NCBI RefSeq assembly: GCF_025854275.1
Contig: NZ_CP107567.1
Span: forward strand, 1,922,001 to 1,986,000
Source of the DNA: Streptomyces peucetius
Lineage (GTDB): Bacteria; Actinomycetota; Actinomycetes; Streptomycetales; Streptomycetaceae
DNA length: 64,000 bases
Direction of reading: 5' to 3'
Shown piece by piece: positions 28,394 through 37,200 of the stretch; the stretch's first letter is position 1, and every line of letters starts with the position of its first letter. A model generated the notes under the pieces. That model searched no databases and had not been told where the DNA came from. It saw only the letters and a program-made list of their open reading frames with translations. The translations under genes and the position numbers were made by a program.

Positions 28394-29134
28394 GTGACCA
28401 CCGCTCGCCTGCCGCTCTTCCCGCTGAACTCGGTACTGTTCCCGGGCCTTGTGCTGCCGCTGAACATCTTCGAGGAGCGTTATCGCGCCATGATGCGCGA
28501 GCTGCGGAAGACGGACGAGGAGGAGCCGCGGCGCTTCGCCGTGGTCGCCATCCGGGACGGGCGCGAGGTCGCGCCCGCCGCGCCCGGCATGCCCGACCAG
28601 ACCGCGGTCATGGAGCGCGGCCCCGCCGCCGGCTTCGGCCCGGACCCGGCGCAGGCGTTCCACCGGGTGGGCTGCATCGCCGACGCGGCGACCATCCGTG
28701 AACGCGGCGACGGCAGCTTCGAGGTGCTCGCCACCGGCACGACCCGCGTCAAGCTGCTGTCCGTCGACGCGAGCGGCCCGTTCCTGACGGCCGAACTCGA
28801 GGAGATCCCCGAGGAACAGGGCGAGGGCGCGGGGATGCTGGCGGAAGGCGTGCTGCGGGCCTTCCGCAGCTACCAGAAGCGGCTGGCGGGAGCGCGGGAG
28901 CGGTCGCTGTCGACGGGCACGGAGCTGCCCGACGACCCGTCGGTCGTCTCGTACCTCGTCGCAGCGGCGGCGGTCCTCGACACCCCCGCCAAGCAGCGCC
29001 TGCTCCAGGCGCCGGACACGGCGACACGGCTGCGCGAGGAACTGACGCTGCTGCGGGCGGAGACGGCCGTGCTGCGGCATCTGCCGTCACTGCCGGCCGT
29101 GGACCTGACATGGCGGCCGACGAGCCCCAACTGA
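28394..29134 (+). CDS. Lon N-terminal (LON substrate-binding) domain protein
   Basis: A 246-aa stand-alone Lon-N/PUA-like domain protein: LPLFPLNSVLFPGLVLPLNIFE at the start, a strand-rich core with DGSFEVLATGTTRVKLLS, and a helical C-terminus (QRLLQAPDTATRLREELTLLRAE). Proteins of this type lack the AAA and protease domains of Lon, and their role is unclear; substrate recognition is assumed. The GTG at 28394 fits the family start better than an upstream TTG. The 124 bases upstream carry two copies of a GACGCCGGGACGCAGGG-like direct repeat and no gene. Confidence 0.92.
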   Translation: MTTARLPLFPLNSVLFPGLVLPLNIFEERYRAMMRELRKTDEEEPRRFAVVAIRDGREVAPAAPGMPDQTAVMERGPAAGFGPDPAQAFHRVGCIADAATIRERGDGSFEVLATGTTRVKLLSVDASGPFLTAELEEIPEEQGEGAGMLAEGVLRAFRSYQKRLAGARERSLSTGTELPDDPSVVSYLVAAAAVLDTPAKQRLLQAPDTATRLREELTLLRAETAVLRHLPSLPAVDLTWRPTSPN

Positions 29135-29151
29135 CGCGAGGAGTCCCTGCC

Positions 29152-29661
29152 TTGGCGAAGAACGCGACGAAGAAGGCGAAGAAGCAACCGGGCGGCACAC
29201 CGGCGACGGTCGCGCTGACGGCCGCGGGGACGCCGTTCACCCTGCACGCCTACGAGCACGACCCGTCGTCGCCCTCCTACGGCGAGGAGGCGGCGGAGGC
29301 CCTCGGGGTCTCCCCCGACCGCGTCTTCAAGACCCTCGTGGCGGACGTGGACGGCACCCTGACGGTGGCGGTCGTCCCCGTCGCGGGCCAGCTGGACCTG
29401 AAGGCCCTTGCGTCGGCGGTCGGCGGCAAACGGGCGGCGATGGCGGACCCGGCGGCGGCAGAACGCACGACGGGTTACGTCCGCGGCGGTATCTCCCCGC
29501 TGGGGCAGCGGAAGCGGCTGCCGACGGTGGTGGACGCGTCGGCGTCGGCGCACGAGACGGTGTGCGTGTCGGCGGGGCGCCGGGGCCTGGAGGTCGAGCT
29601 GTCCCCCACGGACCTGGTGGCCCTGACGTCGGCCACGGTCTCCCCGATCGCCCGCGCATAG
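29152..29661 (+). CDS. ybaK: YbaK/EbsC-type Cys-tRNA(Pro)/aminoacyl-tRNA deacylase
   Basis: A ~169-aa YbaK protein, which hydrolyses mischarged tRNA, classically Cys-tRNA(Pro). After a basic N-terminus (AKNATKKAKKQPGGTP) come LHAYEHD, GEEAAEALGVSPDRVFKTLV (catalytic Lys in the FKTL motif), a glycine-bearing TTGYVRGGISPLG loop and a final LSPTDLV. The TTG at 29152 has GAGGAG 8 bases upstream and gives the family N-terminus. An ATG at 29110 would overlap the previous gene. Confidence 0.92.
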   Translation: MAKNATKKAKKQPGGTPATVALTAAGTPFTLHAYEHDPSSPSYGEEAAEALGVSPDRVFKTLVADVDGTLTVAVVPVAGQLDLKALASAVGGKRAAMADPAAAERTTGYVRGGISPLGQRKRLPTVVDASASAHETVCVSAGRRGLEVELSPTDLVALTSATVSPIARA

Positions 29662-29701
29662 CCCCTGCGGGGGGGCGCTGCGCGGGCTTGTCCCCTACCC
29701 G

Positions 29702-29911
29702 CCCCTTCCTGTAACCGGGGCTCCGCCCCGGACCCCGGTACCGCGCTTCGCGCGGTGGCCTCAATCGCCGGCCGGGCTGCACAGCAGCCCGGCCGGGGGC
29801 ACTCCCCCTACGGCCTGGCGGCGTGGGAGGTGCCCCCACCCACGCCGCCAGGCCGTAGGGGGAGATTGAGGCGCGGGGGTCCGGGGCGGAGCCCCCGGTT
29901 ACGGGAAGGGG
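29702..29911. repeat. Nested palindromic intergenic element, copy B (most complete)
   Basis: This fills the gap between convergent genes. Outer arms 29702-29736 and 29876-29911 are nearly complementary over ~35 bp. Inside are hairpin CCGCGC-TTC-GCGCGG at 29741-29755 and CCTCAAT/ATTGAGG (29759-29765, 29865-29871). A hairpin of CCGGCCGGGCTG with CAGCCCGGCCGG and a perfect 26-bp inverted repeat (29802-29827 with 29839-29864) complete it. The 21-base core 29844-29864 recurs in two other gaps. It probably also acts as a bidirectional terminator. No gene seen in 29662-29960. Confidence 0.8.
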
Positions 29912-29960
29912 CGGGGTGGGGAACAAGCCCCGCGCAGCGGGTCGGCCGTAGGGGGAAACG

Positions 29961-30629
29961 TCACTGCGGAGGCGCCGGCGGCGCCTCCGGCCAGTCCGGC
30001 TCCGGGTCGCGCGGCCCGAACAGCGCCGTCAGCCCCAGATGCACCAGCATCGCCGCCACCGGCCACGCCAGCAGCACACCCTTCGCCCCGAGATCCAGGT
30101 ACGCGTCGAAGGTGACCCCTTCGCCCACCTCGCGCGCATGCGCCACCACGTCCCGCTGCGGGCCGAACCACACGCCGATGCCCCAGCCCAGCAGCGAGGC
30201 GAGCAGGCCGCCCACCGCCAGGGCGACGACCAGCGCGATGCCGCCGCTCCTGCGGAAGAGGAAGACCGCCGCCGCGCTCAGCGCGCCGAGACCGACGGCC
30301 AGCAGCAGGAACGTGCCGTCCGCCCCGATCGCCTCCTCGCCCTCCGTGTCCTTGAGGAAGACGCCCTCGGAGTTGGAGATCAGCGGCACTCGCGGTGCCA
30401 GCCACAGCCACAGCAGGCCCAGGGCGACGCCCGCGAGCGTCACGGCCACCAGGATCAGCGCCGAGTCCCGCAGGTCCTTCCGACGCTCCGCGGCCGCCGC
30501 GGCCTCGTCCTTCGCCGTCCGTTGCGCATACATCGACGACGGCCCCGGCCCGGCGGGCGGCACCTGCCAGGGGTTGTTCTCCGAGGAGGGCTCGTGGGGC
30601 TGGTGCGGCGGCGTCAGAGGTGCGGTCAC
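29961..30629 (-). CDS. Four-helix membrane protein, possibly DUF2567
   Basis: A 222-aa protein. A Pro-rich N-terminus precedes four hydrophobic helices: about residues 50-72 (ALILVAVTLAGVALGLLWLW), a second pair around 100-150 (FLLLAVGLGALSAAAVFL, IALVVALAVGGLLASLLGW), and a last one near 190. The loop between helices one and two is extracytoplasmic and acidic. The layout resembles the actinobacterial DUF2567 family, but I cannot confirm this by search. The GTG at 30629 is 34 bases after the ABC permease stop, so it is probably the last gene of that operon. Confidence 0.75.
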   Translation of the reverse strand: MTAPLTPPHQPHEPSSENNPWQVPPAGPGPSSMYAQRTAKDEAAAAAERRKDLRDSALILVAVTLAGVALGLLWLWLAPRVPLISNSEGVFLKDTEGEEAIGADGTFLLLAVGLGALSAAAVFLFRRSGGIALVVALAVGGLLASLLGWGIGVWFGPQRDVVAHAREVGEGVTFDAYLDLGAKGVLLAWPVAAMLVHLGLTALFGPRDPEPDWPEAPPAPPQ

Positions 30630-30663
30630 CCCGCCATCGTGCCAGGCCCGCCACGGCGGCGCC

Positions 30664-31491
30664 TCATCGGACCGCTGCCCGCCGGTAAGCCCACGTCGCG
30701 ACTGCCAGGGACACGACCCCGACCACCGCGCAAACCGCGAGATCGAGGCCGACGGCGGCCCAGTCCGGGTGGGTGTCGAAGGTCCTGGCGAGGGCCTCGA
30801 CCCCGTACGTGGACGGCAGCAGGTCACGCAGGTACGGAACCGGCCCGGGCAGCCGGTCGGCCGGGAGCACGCCGAGCAGCAGCGCCGCGGACATGCCGAG
30901 CTGCCCGAGCAGCGTGGCCAGCTCCTGGCGCGGTGCCAGCAGTCCGAGGGCCGCGCCGAGACCGGCGAGGGCCGCGCCGGCCAGCGGGATCACCGCGACC
31001 AGCACCCACAGATGCGTGAGCGGCAGCTGGAAGAGCATGCTGCCCGCGATCGCCGTCACCACCGTGCCCGGCACGGTGAAGGAGGCGTAGGCGGCCGCCG
31101 CGCCGAGTACCACGGCCGCGGGCGGCACGGGGAGCGTCGCATAGTGGTCGAGGCCGCCGCCGGCGCGCAGCTGCCCGAAGTACTGGGCGAGCAGATTGAG
31201 CGCGACGAACGCGACGACGAGCACACTCGCTCCCGCGACGACCGCGCGCGCCTCCGTCCCGCCGTCGACGACGCCCCGCATCAGCACCATGATCCCGACG
31301 GACTGGAAGGTCGCCACGAACAGCAGCGGGATACGGGCGACCCGCGCCCGCGACAGCTGCGCCCGGTACACGGCGGCCAGCGCCGGCAGCAGCCGGGCGC
31401 GCGGAGCGAGCTCCGCGGGGGCTTCCTCCGCCGCCGGTGCCGATCGCGCGGCGGCCACCGCCCCGGCGGATTCCGCGGACACGATGCTCAC
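30664..31491 (-). CDS. ABC-2 type transporter permease
   Basis: A 275-aa integral membrane protein with about six helices in ABC-2 layout. A cytoplasmic N-terminal coupling helix (RARLLPALAAVYRAQLSRARVARIP) precedes helices 55-75, 85-105, 130-155, 165-190, 195-215 and 250-270. A periplasmic-side YLRDLLPSTYGVEALARTF segment is typical of ABC-2 permeases. The GTG start overlaps the ATPase stop (GTGA). The cargo is unknown. Confidence 0.92.
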   Translation of the reverse strand: MSIVSAESAGAVAAARSAPAAEEAPAELAPRARLLPALAAVYRAQLSRARVARIPLLFVATFQSVGIMVLMRGVVDGGTEARAVVAGASVLVVAFVALNLLAQYFGQLRAGGGLDHYATLPVPPAAVVLGAAAAYASFTVPGTVVTAIAGSMLFQLPLTHLWVLVAVIPLAGAALAGLGAALGLLAPRQELATLLGQLGMSAALLLGVLPADRLPGPVPYLRDLLPSTYGVEALARTFDTHPDWAAVGLDLAVCAVVGVVSLAVATWAYRRAAVR

Positions 31492-32471
31492 GCCTTGACC
31501 AGCCCTTTCGTCGTGTTCCCTCCGAGTGCCAAGTACACGTCCTCCAGGCTCGGCGTGGCGAGAGTGAAGTCGTCGAGCGCCGCGAACGCCGCTCCCCCGG
31601 TCACCGCGGCGACCGCCGCCCGTGCCTCCTCGGGCGCGAGCCGCAGGACCCAGCGCCGCCCGGACTCCTGTGCGGAGCCGCGGAGGGCGGCGACCTCGGG
31701 GACGTCGAGCGGGGCGCGGTCGCGCCACACGAGCTCGACCCGTACCTCACCGGCGACGCGTTCCTTCAGCCCGGACGGGCTGTCGCAGGCGATGACCCGG
31801 CCGCGGTCGAGGACGGCGACGCGGTCGAGGACGGTTTCGGCCTCGATGACGTTGTGGGTGACGAGCAGTACGGTCGCGCCGTGCTCGGCGCGGCGCCGGT
31901 CGACCGCCGCCCAGACGGCACGCCGTGCGACGGGGTCCATCCCGGTGGTGGGTTCGTCGAGCACCAGCACCGGCCGCTCCCCCACGAGGGTCGCGGCGAA
32001 GCAGGCGAGCCGCCGCTGGCCGCCGGACAGCTTCTTCAGGGGGCGGCCCGCGAGGCCGGTGAGGCCGAGCTCCTCGAGGACGGCGTCCCGCGCGGCGCGC
32101 GCCTCGCGTGCGGCCAGTCCGCGCAGCCGCCCGGTGGTCTCGGCGGCCAGCGCGACGGTCAGTTCGTCGAGTGCGGTGGACTCCTGGCCGAGGTAGCCGA
32201 TGAGCCGGGAGGCGCGCTCGGGGTGGCGTACGAGGTCGTGGCCGAGGACACGGACGCTGCCGGAGTCGGGGCGCATCAGTCCGGTGAGTTGTCGCACCAG
32301 GGTCGATTTGCCCGCCCCGTTGGGTCCGAGCAGGCCGAAGATCTCGCCGCGCCGCACCTCGAGGCTGATCCCGTCGGTGGCACGCACCTCGGGTGTCCCG
32401 GGCGTGCCCCGTCTGCCGCGCGCGGCGGGGTACGTCTTGACCAGATCCCGCACCACGCACACCGTACTCAC
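31488..32471 (-). CDS. ABC transporter ATP-binding protein
   Basis: A 327-aa ABC-2-class ATPase: Walker A GPNGAGKST, Q-loop YLGQES, signature KLSGGQRRLA, Walker B VLVLDEPTTGMDP, and switch His in LVTHNVIEAE. A C-terminal extension carries a DrrA-type SLEDVYLALGG motif, common in drug/lipid exporters. It starts 11 bases after the NYN-domain gene stop and overlaps the permease gene, forming an operon. GTG start; no strong Shine-Dalgarno, consistent with coupling. Confidence 0.94.
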   Translation of the reverse strand: MSTVCVVRDLVKTYPAARGRRGTPGTPEVRATDGISLEVRRGEIFGLLGPNGAGKSTLVRQLTGLMRPDSGSVRVLGHDLVRHPERASRLIGYLGQESTALDELTVALAAETTGRLRGLAAREARAARDAVLEELGLTGLAGRPLKKLSGGQRRLACFAATLVGERPVLVLDEPTTGMDPVARRAVWAAVDRRRAEHGATVLLVTHNVIEAETVLDRVAVLDRGRVIACDSPSGLKERVAGEVRVELVWRDRAPLDVPEVAALRGSAQESGRRWVLRLAPEEARAAVAAVTGGAAFAALDDFTLATPSLEDVYLALGGNTTKGLVKA

Positions 32472-32482
32472 GAGGTACGAGA

Positions 32483-33760
32483 CTACGGGGTCCGTCCGCC
32501 CCGGATGCCCTCGGGCCCCGAGTGCTCTCCCGTCGGGCCGTGCTCGGCGGCCGTCCGTACGTCGATCTCGCGCCAGAATCCCGCCCGGATCGCATACCGG
32601 TCGTGCTCGTCGATCTGGTCGTCCTTGTGGGCCAGGAGTCCGAAGCGTGCGGCGTAGCGCAGCAGTTCGCCGTCGATGCGGTGCGGGATGCGCGGGTACA
32701 GGGTGGACAGCTTCTGCACGTGCCCGTTCTCGGGCAGCCGCTCCATCCAGCGCCGTGCGAAGACCTGGCCGACCTCGAACGGGTCGCCGCCGACGGTGGT
32801 GATGTCCTCCTCGCGGTCGGCCCAGCGCTGTTCGGCACTGGTGAGCTGGGCCAGGGTCGGCAGCGAGGCGGACTCCGGCGGCTCGCCGAGCGTCGCACTG
32901 CCGGGCCGTTCGATCCAGCCCTTGTCGGAGGACCAGCGCAGGGTCGCGTTCGGCGGGTGGGCGGCGGCGGGCGGGGCGGGCTGCTGCCCGGGGGCGCGCA
33001 GGCCGGCGAGGTCCTTGGGAGTGGGCACGCCCTTGGCGGGGGCGGGCGCGGGCTCCGCGCCGTTCTCCGCGGGAGGTGTGCGGGTGCCGCCGCGTACGGC
33101 GTCCTCGGCGCGCTCGGCGGCCGCGGCGAGCGCGGACTCGGGAAGGGGGGCCGACAGGATGGCCGCGATCTCGGGCCGGGGAACCGGCGGGGGCGCGCAG
33201 ACGCCGGTGAGTTCCTTGGCCCGTACGGCCCGGGTGATCCACACCCGGTCGAGCACCCGGCGTTCGTCGGCCTCCGCGACGAGGTCCTCGGACTGGTTGT
33301 AGTCGCCGTCCGCGGCCTGCACGGCCCAGAGGTGGACCGCGACGCCGTGTTCCTTGGCGGACATCAGACCGGGCAGCAGGTCGCCGTCGCCGGTGACCAG
33401 CACCACGTCGGAGCAGGCGCGGTTCCTGGCCAGTTCGGTGAGTTCCGCGTGCATCGCCGCGTCGACGCCCTTCTGTGCCCAGCGGCCGTCGCTGCGGGTC
33501 AGAGCGCCGAGCCGGACGGTCACCCGGGGCATCACGCGCAGCCGCCGGTGCTCGGGCTGGGGAACGCGGTCGGGTGCGCCGTCGAACCAGTAGATGCGGA
33601 GCAGCGGCTGCTGGGTGTCGGCTTCCGCGAGTTCGCGCAGGCCGTGGATGAGGGCCGCATGGTCGACGGTGATCCGCGATCGGGCGGGCTCTCCGGCGAG
33701 CAGGCTGGCGGCAGCGCCCAGCAGATAGCCGGCGTCCACCAGGACGACGCAGCGGTCCAC
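32483..33760 (-). CDS. NYN-domain protein (putative PIN-like RNase)
   Basis: A 425-aa protein. Residues 1-185 are a NYN (PIN-like) nuclease domain with acidic residues in the expected places: VDAGYLLG near the start, KGVDAAMHAEL mid-domain, and TGDGDLLPGL. A Pro/Ala-rich linker (about 200-300) leads to a conserved C-terminal helical domain (GDPFEVGQVFARRWMERLP, then RIDGELLRYAARFGLL). The latter resembles winged-helix OST-HTH-type RNA-binding modules, but this is uncertain. The GTG at 33760 is preceded by a GGGTGG. It is the first gene of the operon with the ABC transporter. Confidence 0.88.
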   Translation of the reverse strand: MDRCVVLVDAGYLLGAAASLLAGEPARSRITVDHAALIHGLRELAEADTQQPLLRIYWFDGAPDRVPQPEHRRLRVMPRVTVRLGALTRSDGRWAQKGVDAAMHAELTELARNRACSDVVLVTGDGDLLPGLMSAKEHGVAVHLWAVQAADGDYNQSEDLVAEADERRVLDRVWITRAVRAKELTGVCAPPPVPRPEIAAILSAPLPESALAAAAERAEDAVRGGTRTPPAENGAEPAPAPAKGVPTPKDLAGLRAPGQQPAPPAAAHPPNATLRWSSDKGWIERPGSATLGEPPESASLPTLAQLTSAEQRWADREEDITTVGGDPFEVGQVFARRWMERLPENGHVQKLSTLYPRIPHRIDGELLRYAARFGLLAHKDDQIDEHDRYAIRAGFWREIDVRTAAEHGPTGEHSGPEGIRGGRTP

Positions 33761-34003
33761 GCGTACCACCCTCTTTCGCGAGCTCAACGGTGCTTGGGAT
33801 CGGGGATTGTTCCGGCTTTCCTTCGAGTCTGCCCGACCACGGGAGGCTTAACGGCCGGAACTCGATCATCGGCGTGGCGGATCGGGCCAGTCCCTCCGTA
33901 CCAAGGGGTGATTACGGACCGCAATGATCCAAAATGCGACGGTTATAGGCTTATGTGAGTCTGGTCGCGGCCCTGGCCCCTAAACCCCCACAGGAGGCAC
34001 CCC

Positions 34004-34177
34004 ATGGCCAAGAACAAGAAGCAGGAACGCACCCAGAACAAGTCCTCTGCAGCGGAGCGCGGCACCCAGCAGGCTCGCAGCTCCTCGATGGAGGCGCAGG
34101 CCGAGCAGCGGGCGCAGTCGGTCACTCCGTCCGATGTGGCCCACAAGGGCCGGCAGAAGCGCTTCGGCCACAACTGA
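34004..34177 (+). CDS. Small basic conserved protein (57 aa)
   Basis: A 57-codon gene with a GAGG Shine-Dalgarno 7 bases before the ATG, starting MAKNKKQERTQNKSSAAERG and ending GRQKRFGHN. It is rich in Lys, Arg, Gln and Ser, with no hydrophobic segment, and is probably disordered or nucleic-acid binding. I recall similar short proteins at this place in other Streptomyces; function unknown. It is flanked by the 243-base divergent gap from the NYN gene and by a strong bidirectional terminator at 34216-34255. Confidence 0.82.
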   Translation: MAKNKKQERTQNKSSAAERGTQQARSSSMEAQAEQRAQSVTPSDVAHKGRQKRFGHN

Positions 34178-34215
34178 CCGGCTTGCCGGCCTGCATGACG
34201 CGTAATGCGTAACGC

Positions 34216-34255
34216 CAGAAGGGGCGCTCCCGTGACGACGGGAGCGCCCCTTCTG
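34216..34255. terminator. Bidirectional terminator between the 57-aa gene and dnaE
   Basis: Perfect 18-bp stem (34216-34233 with 34238-34255, loop GACG) between two convergent genes. Confidence 0.85.
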
Positions 34256-34289
34256 CGTGTTCTGCTGTCCGTACGGGACGCGGGTCCGG

Positions 34290-37200
34290 TCAGCCGGCCA
34301 GGCAGGACGGGCCGAGCAGCACCTTGAGGTCGCCGAAGAGTGCCGGGTCGGGCTGCACCCGGTGCCGGTCGAGCCGCAGGACGGTGGTCTTGCGGGGGCC
34401 CTGGAGCTTGATGCGCACCTCCGTGTTGCCCTTGTGGTGGCTGAGGATCTCGCCGAGGCGGCTGACCATGGGCGGGGTGACCTTGACCGTCGGGATGGTC
34501 ACCACCACGGGCGCGTTGGTACCCGCGGAGGACAGGTCGGGGACCATCAGCTCCATCGCGACGAGCCGCGGGATGTCCTCGCGCTTGTCGAGCCGGCCCT
34601 TGACGAACACCACGGTGTCCTCGACGAGCTGGGTGGAGACGAGCTGGTAGGTCGCCGGGAAGAACATGCACTCGATGGAGCCGGCCAGGTCCTCGACGGT
34701 GGCGATCGCCCAGGCGTTGCCCTGCTTGGTCATCTTGCGCTGCAGGCCGGAGATGATGCCGCCGATGGTGACGACCGCGCCGTCCGCGTGCTCGCCGCCG
34801 GTGAGCTGGGAGATCGCGGCGTCCGTCTTGTCGGAGAGGACGTGCTCGATCCCGAAGAGCGGGTGGTCGGAGACGTACAGGCCGAGCATCTCGCGCTCCT
34901 GCGCGAGCAGGTACGACTTCTCCCACTCGACGTCGGAGAACTCGACGTCGAGCCCGAAGCCCGGCTCCTCGCTCGCCTCGTCACTCATGCCGCCGAAGAG
35001 ATCGAACTGCCCTTCGGCCTCCTTGCGCTTGACCGCGACCACGTTGTCGATCATCGGCTCGTGGTGGGCGACGAGGCCCTTGCGGGTGTGGCCCATCTCG
35101 TCGAAGGCACCGGCCTTGATGAGGGACTCGACGGTGCGCTTGTTGCAGACGACGGCCTCGACCTTGTCGAGGAAGTCGGGGAAGGAGCTGTACTTCCCCT
35201 TCGCCTTGCGGGTCCTGATGATCGACTCGACCACGTTCTGCCCGACGTTGCGCACGGCGGTGAGGCCGAACAGGATCACGTCGTCGCCTTGCGCGGCAAA
35301 GTTCGACATGGACTCGTTGACGTTCGGCGGGAGGACCCTGATGCCCATGCGCCGGCACTCGTTCAGATAGACGGCCGACTTGTCCTTGTCGTCCTTGACC
35401 GAGGTGAGCAGCGCCGCCATGTACTCCGCGGGGTGGTTGGCCTTGAGGTACGCCGTCCAGTAGGAGACGAGGCCGTACGCGGCGGAGTGGGCCTTGTTGA
35501 AGGCGTATCCGGCGAAGGGGACCAGCACGTCCCACAGAGCCTGGATGGCCTCGTCGCTGTAGCCCTTCTCCCGGGCGCCCTTCTGGAAGAGGACGAAGTT
35601 CTTCGCCAGCTCGTCGGGCTTCTTCTTGCCCATCACGCGGCGGAGGATGTCGGCCTCGCCGAGCGAGTAACCGGCGATGATCTGGGCGGCCTTCTGGACC
35701 TGCTCCTGGTAGACGATCAGGCCGTAGGTGACGTCCAGGACCTCCCGGAGCGGCTCCTCCAGCTCCTTGTGGATCGGCGTGATCTCCTGCTGCTTGTTCT
35801 TGCGCAGCGCGTAGTTCGTGTGCGAGTTCATGCCCATCGGGCCCGGGCGGTAGAGCGCGGACACGGCGGAGATGTCTTCGAAGTTGTCGGGCTTCATCAG
35901 CCGCAGCAGGGAGCGCATGGGCCCGCCGTCGAACTGGAAGACGCCGAGGGTGTCACCGCGCTGGAGCAGCTCGAAGGTCTTGGGGTCGTCGAGCGGGAGG
36001 GAGAGCATCTCCAGGTCGATGCCCTTGTTGGACTTCACCATCTTGATGGCGTCGTCCATGATCGTGAGGTTGCGCAGGCCCAGGAAGTCCATCTTCAGCA
36101 GGCCGAGCGACTCGCACTGCGGGTAGTCCCACTGGGTGATGGTCACACCGTCGGTGTGCCGCACCCAGATCGGGGCGTGGTCGACGATCGGCTCGCTGGA
36201 CATGATCACACCGGCCGCGTGCACGCCCATCTGCCGGACCAGGCCCTCCACGCCGCGCGCGGTGTCGATGACCTTCTTCACGTCCGGCTCGTTCTCGTAC
36301 ATCGCACGGATCTCGCCGGCCTCGCTGTAGCGCGGGTGGGAGGGGTCGGTGATGCCGTTGAGATCGATGCCCTTGCCGAGGACGTCGGCGGGCATGGCCT
36401 TGGTGAGCCGGTCGCCCATCGCGTACGGGTAGCCCAGCACGCGGGCGGAGTCCTTGATCGCGTTCTTCGCCTTGATCTTGCCGTACGTGCCGATCATGGC
36501 GACCTTGTCGGCGCCGTACTTCTCCGTCACGTACCTGATCACCTCGACGCGCCTGCGCTCGTCGAAGTCGATGTCGACGTCGGGCATGGAGACGCGCTCG
36601 GGGTTGAGGAACCGCTCGAAGATCAGACCGTGCGGGATCGGGTCGAGGTCGGTGATGCCCATGGCGTAGGCGACGATCGAGCCGGCCGCGGAGCCACGGC
36701 CGGGGCCCACCGCGATGCCGTTGTTCTTGGCCCACATGATGAAGTCGGCGACGACGAGGAAGTACCCCGGGAACCCCATCTGGATGATGACGTCCATCTC
36801 GTACTCGGCCTGCTTCTGGCGGTCCTCGGGGATGCCGCCGGGGAAGCGGCGCTCCATGCCGCGCCGGACCTCCTCCTTGAACCAGGTGACCTCGGTGTGG
36901 CCCTCGGGGATCTCGAACTTCGGCATGAGGTCGCGCTTCTCGAACATCCCGGTGGTGTCGATCTGCTCGGCGACCAGGAGGGTGTTGCGGCAGCCCTCCT
37001 GCCAGGCGTCGGACGAGTCGATGGCGTACATCTCGTCCGTCGACTTGAGGTAGTAGCCCGTGCCGTCGAACCGGAAGCGGTCCGGGTCGGAGAGGTTCTT
37101 GCCGGTCTGGATGCACAGCAGCGCGTCGTGCGCGGTCGCCTCGTGCGCGTACGTGTAGTGGGAATCGTTGGTGACCAGCGGCGGGATGCCGAGCTTCTTG

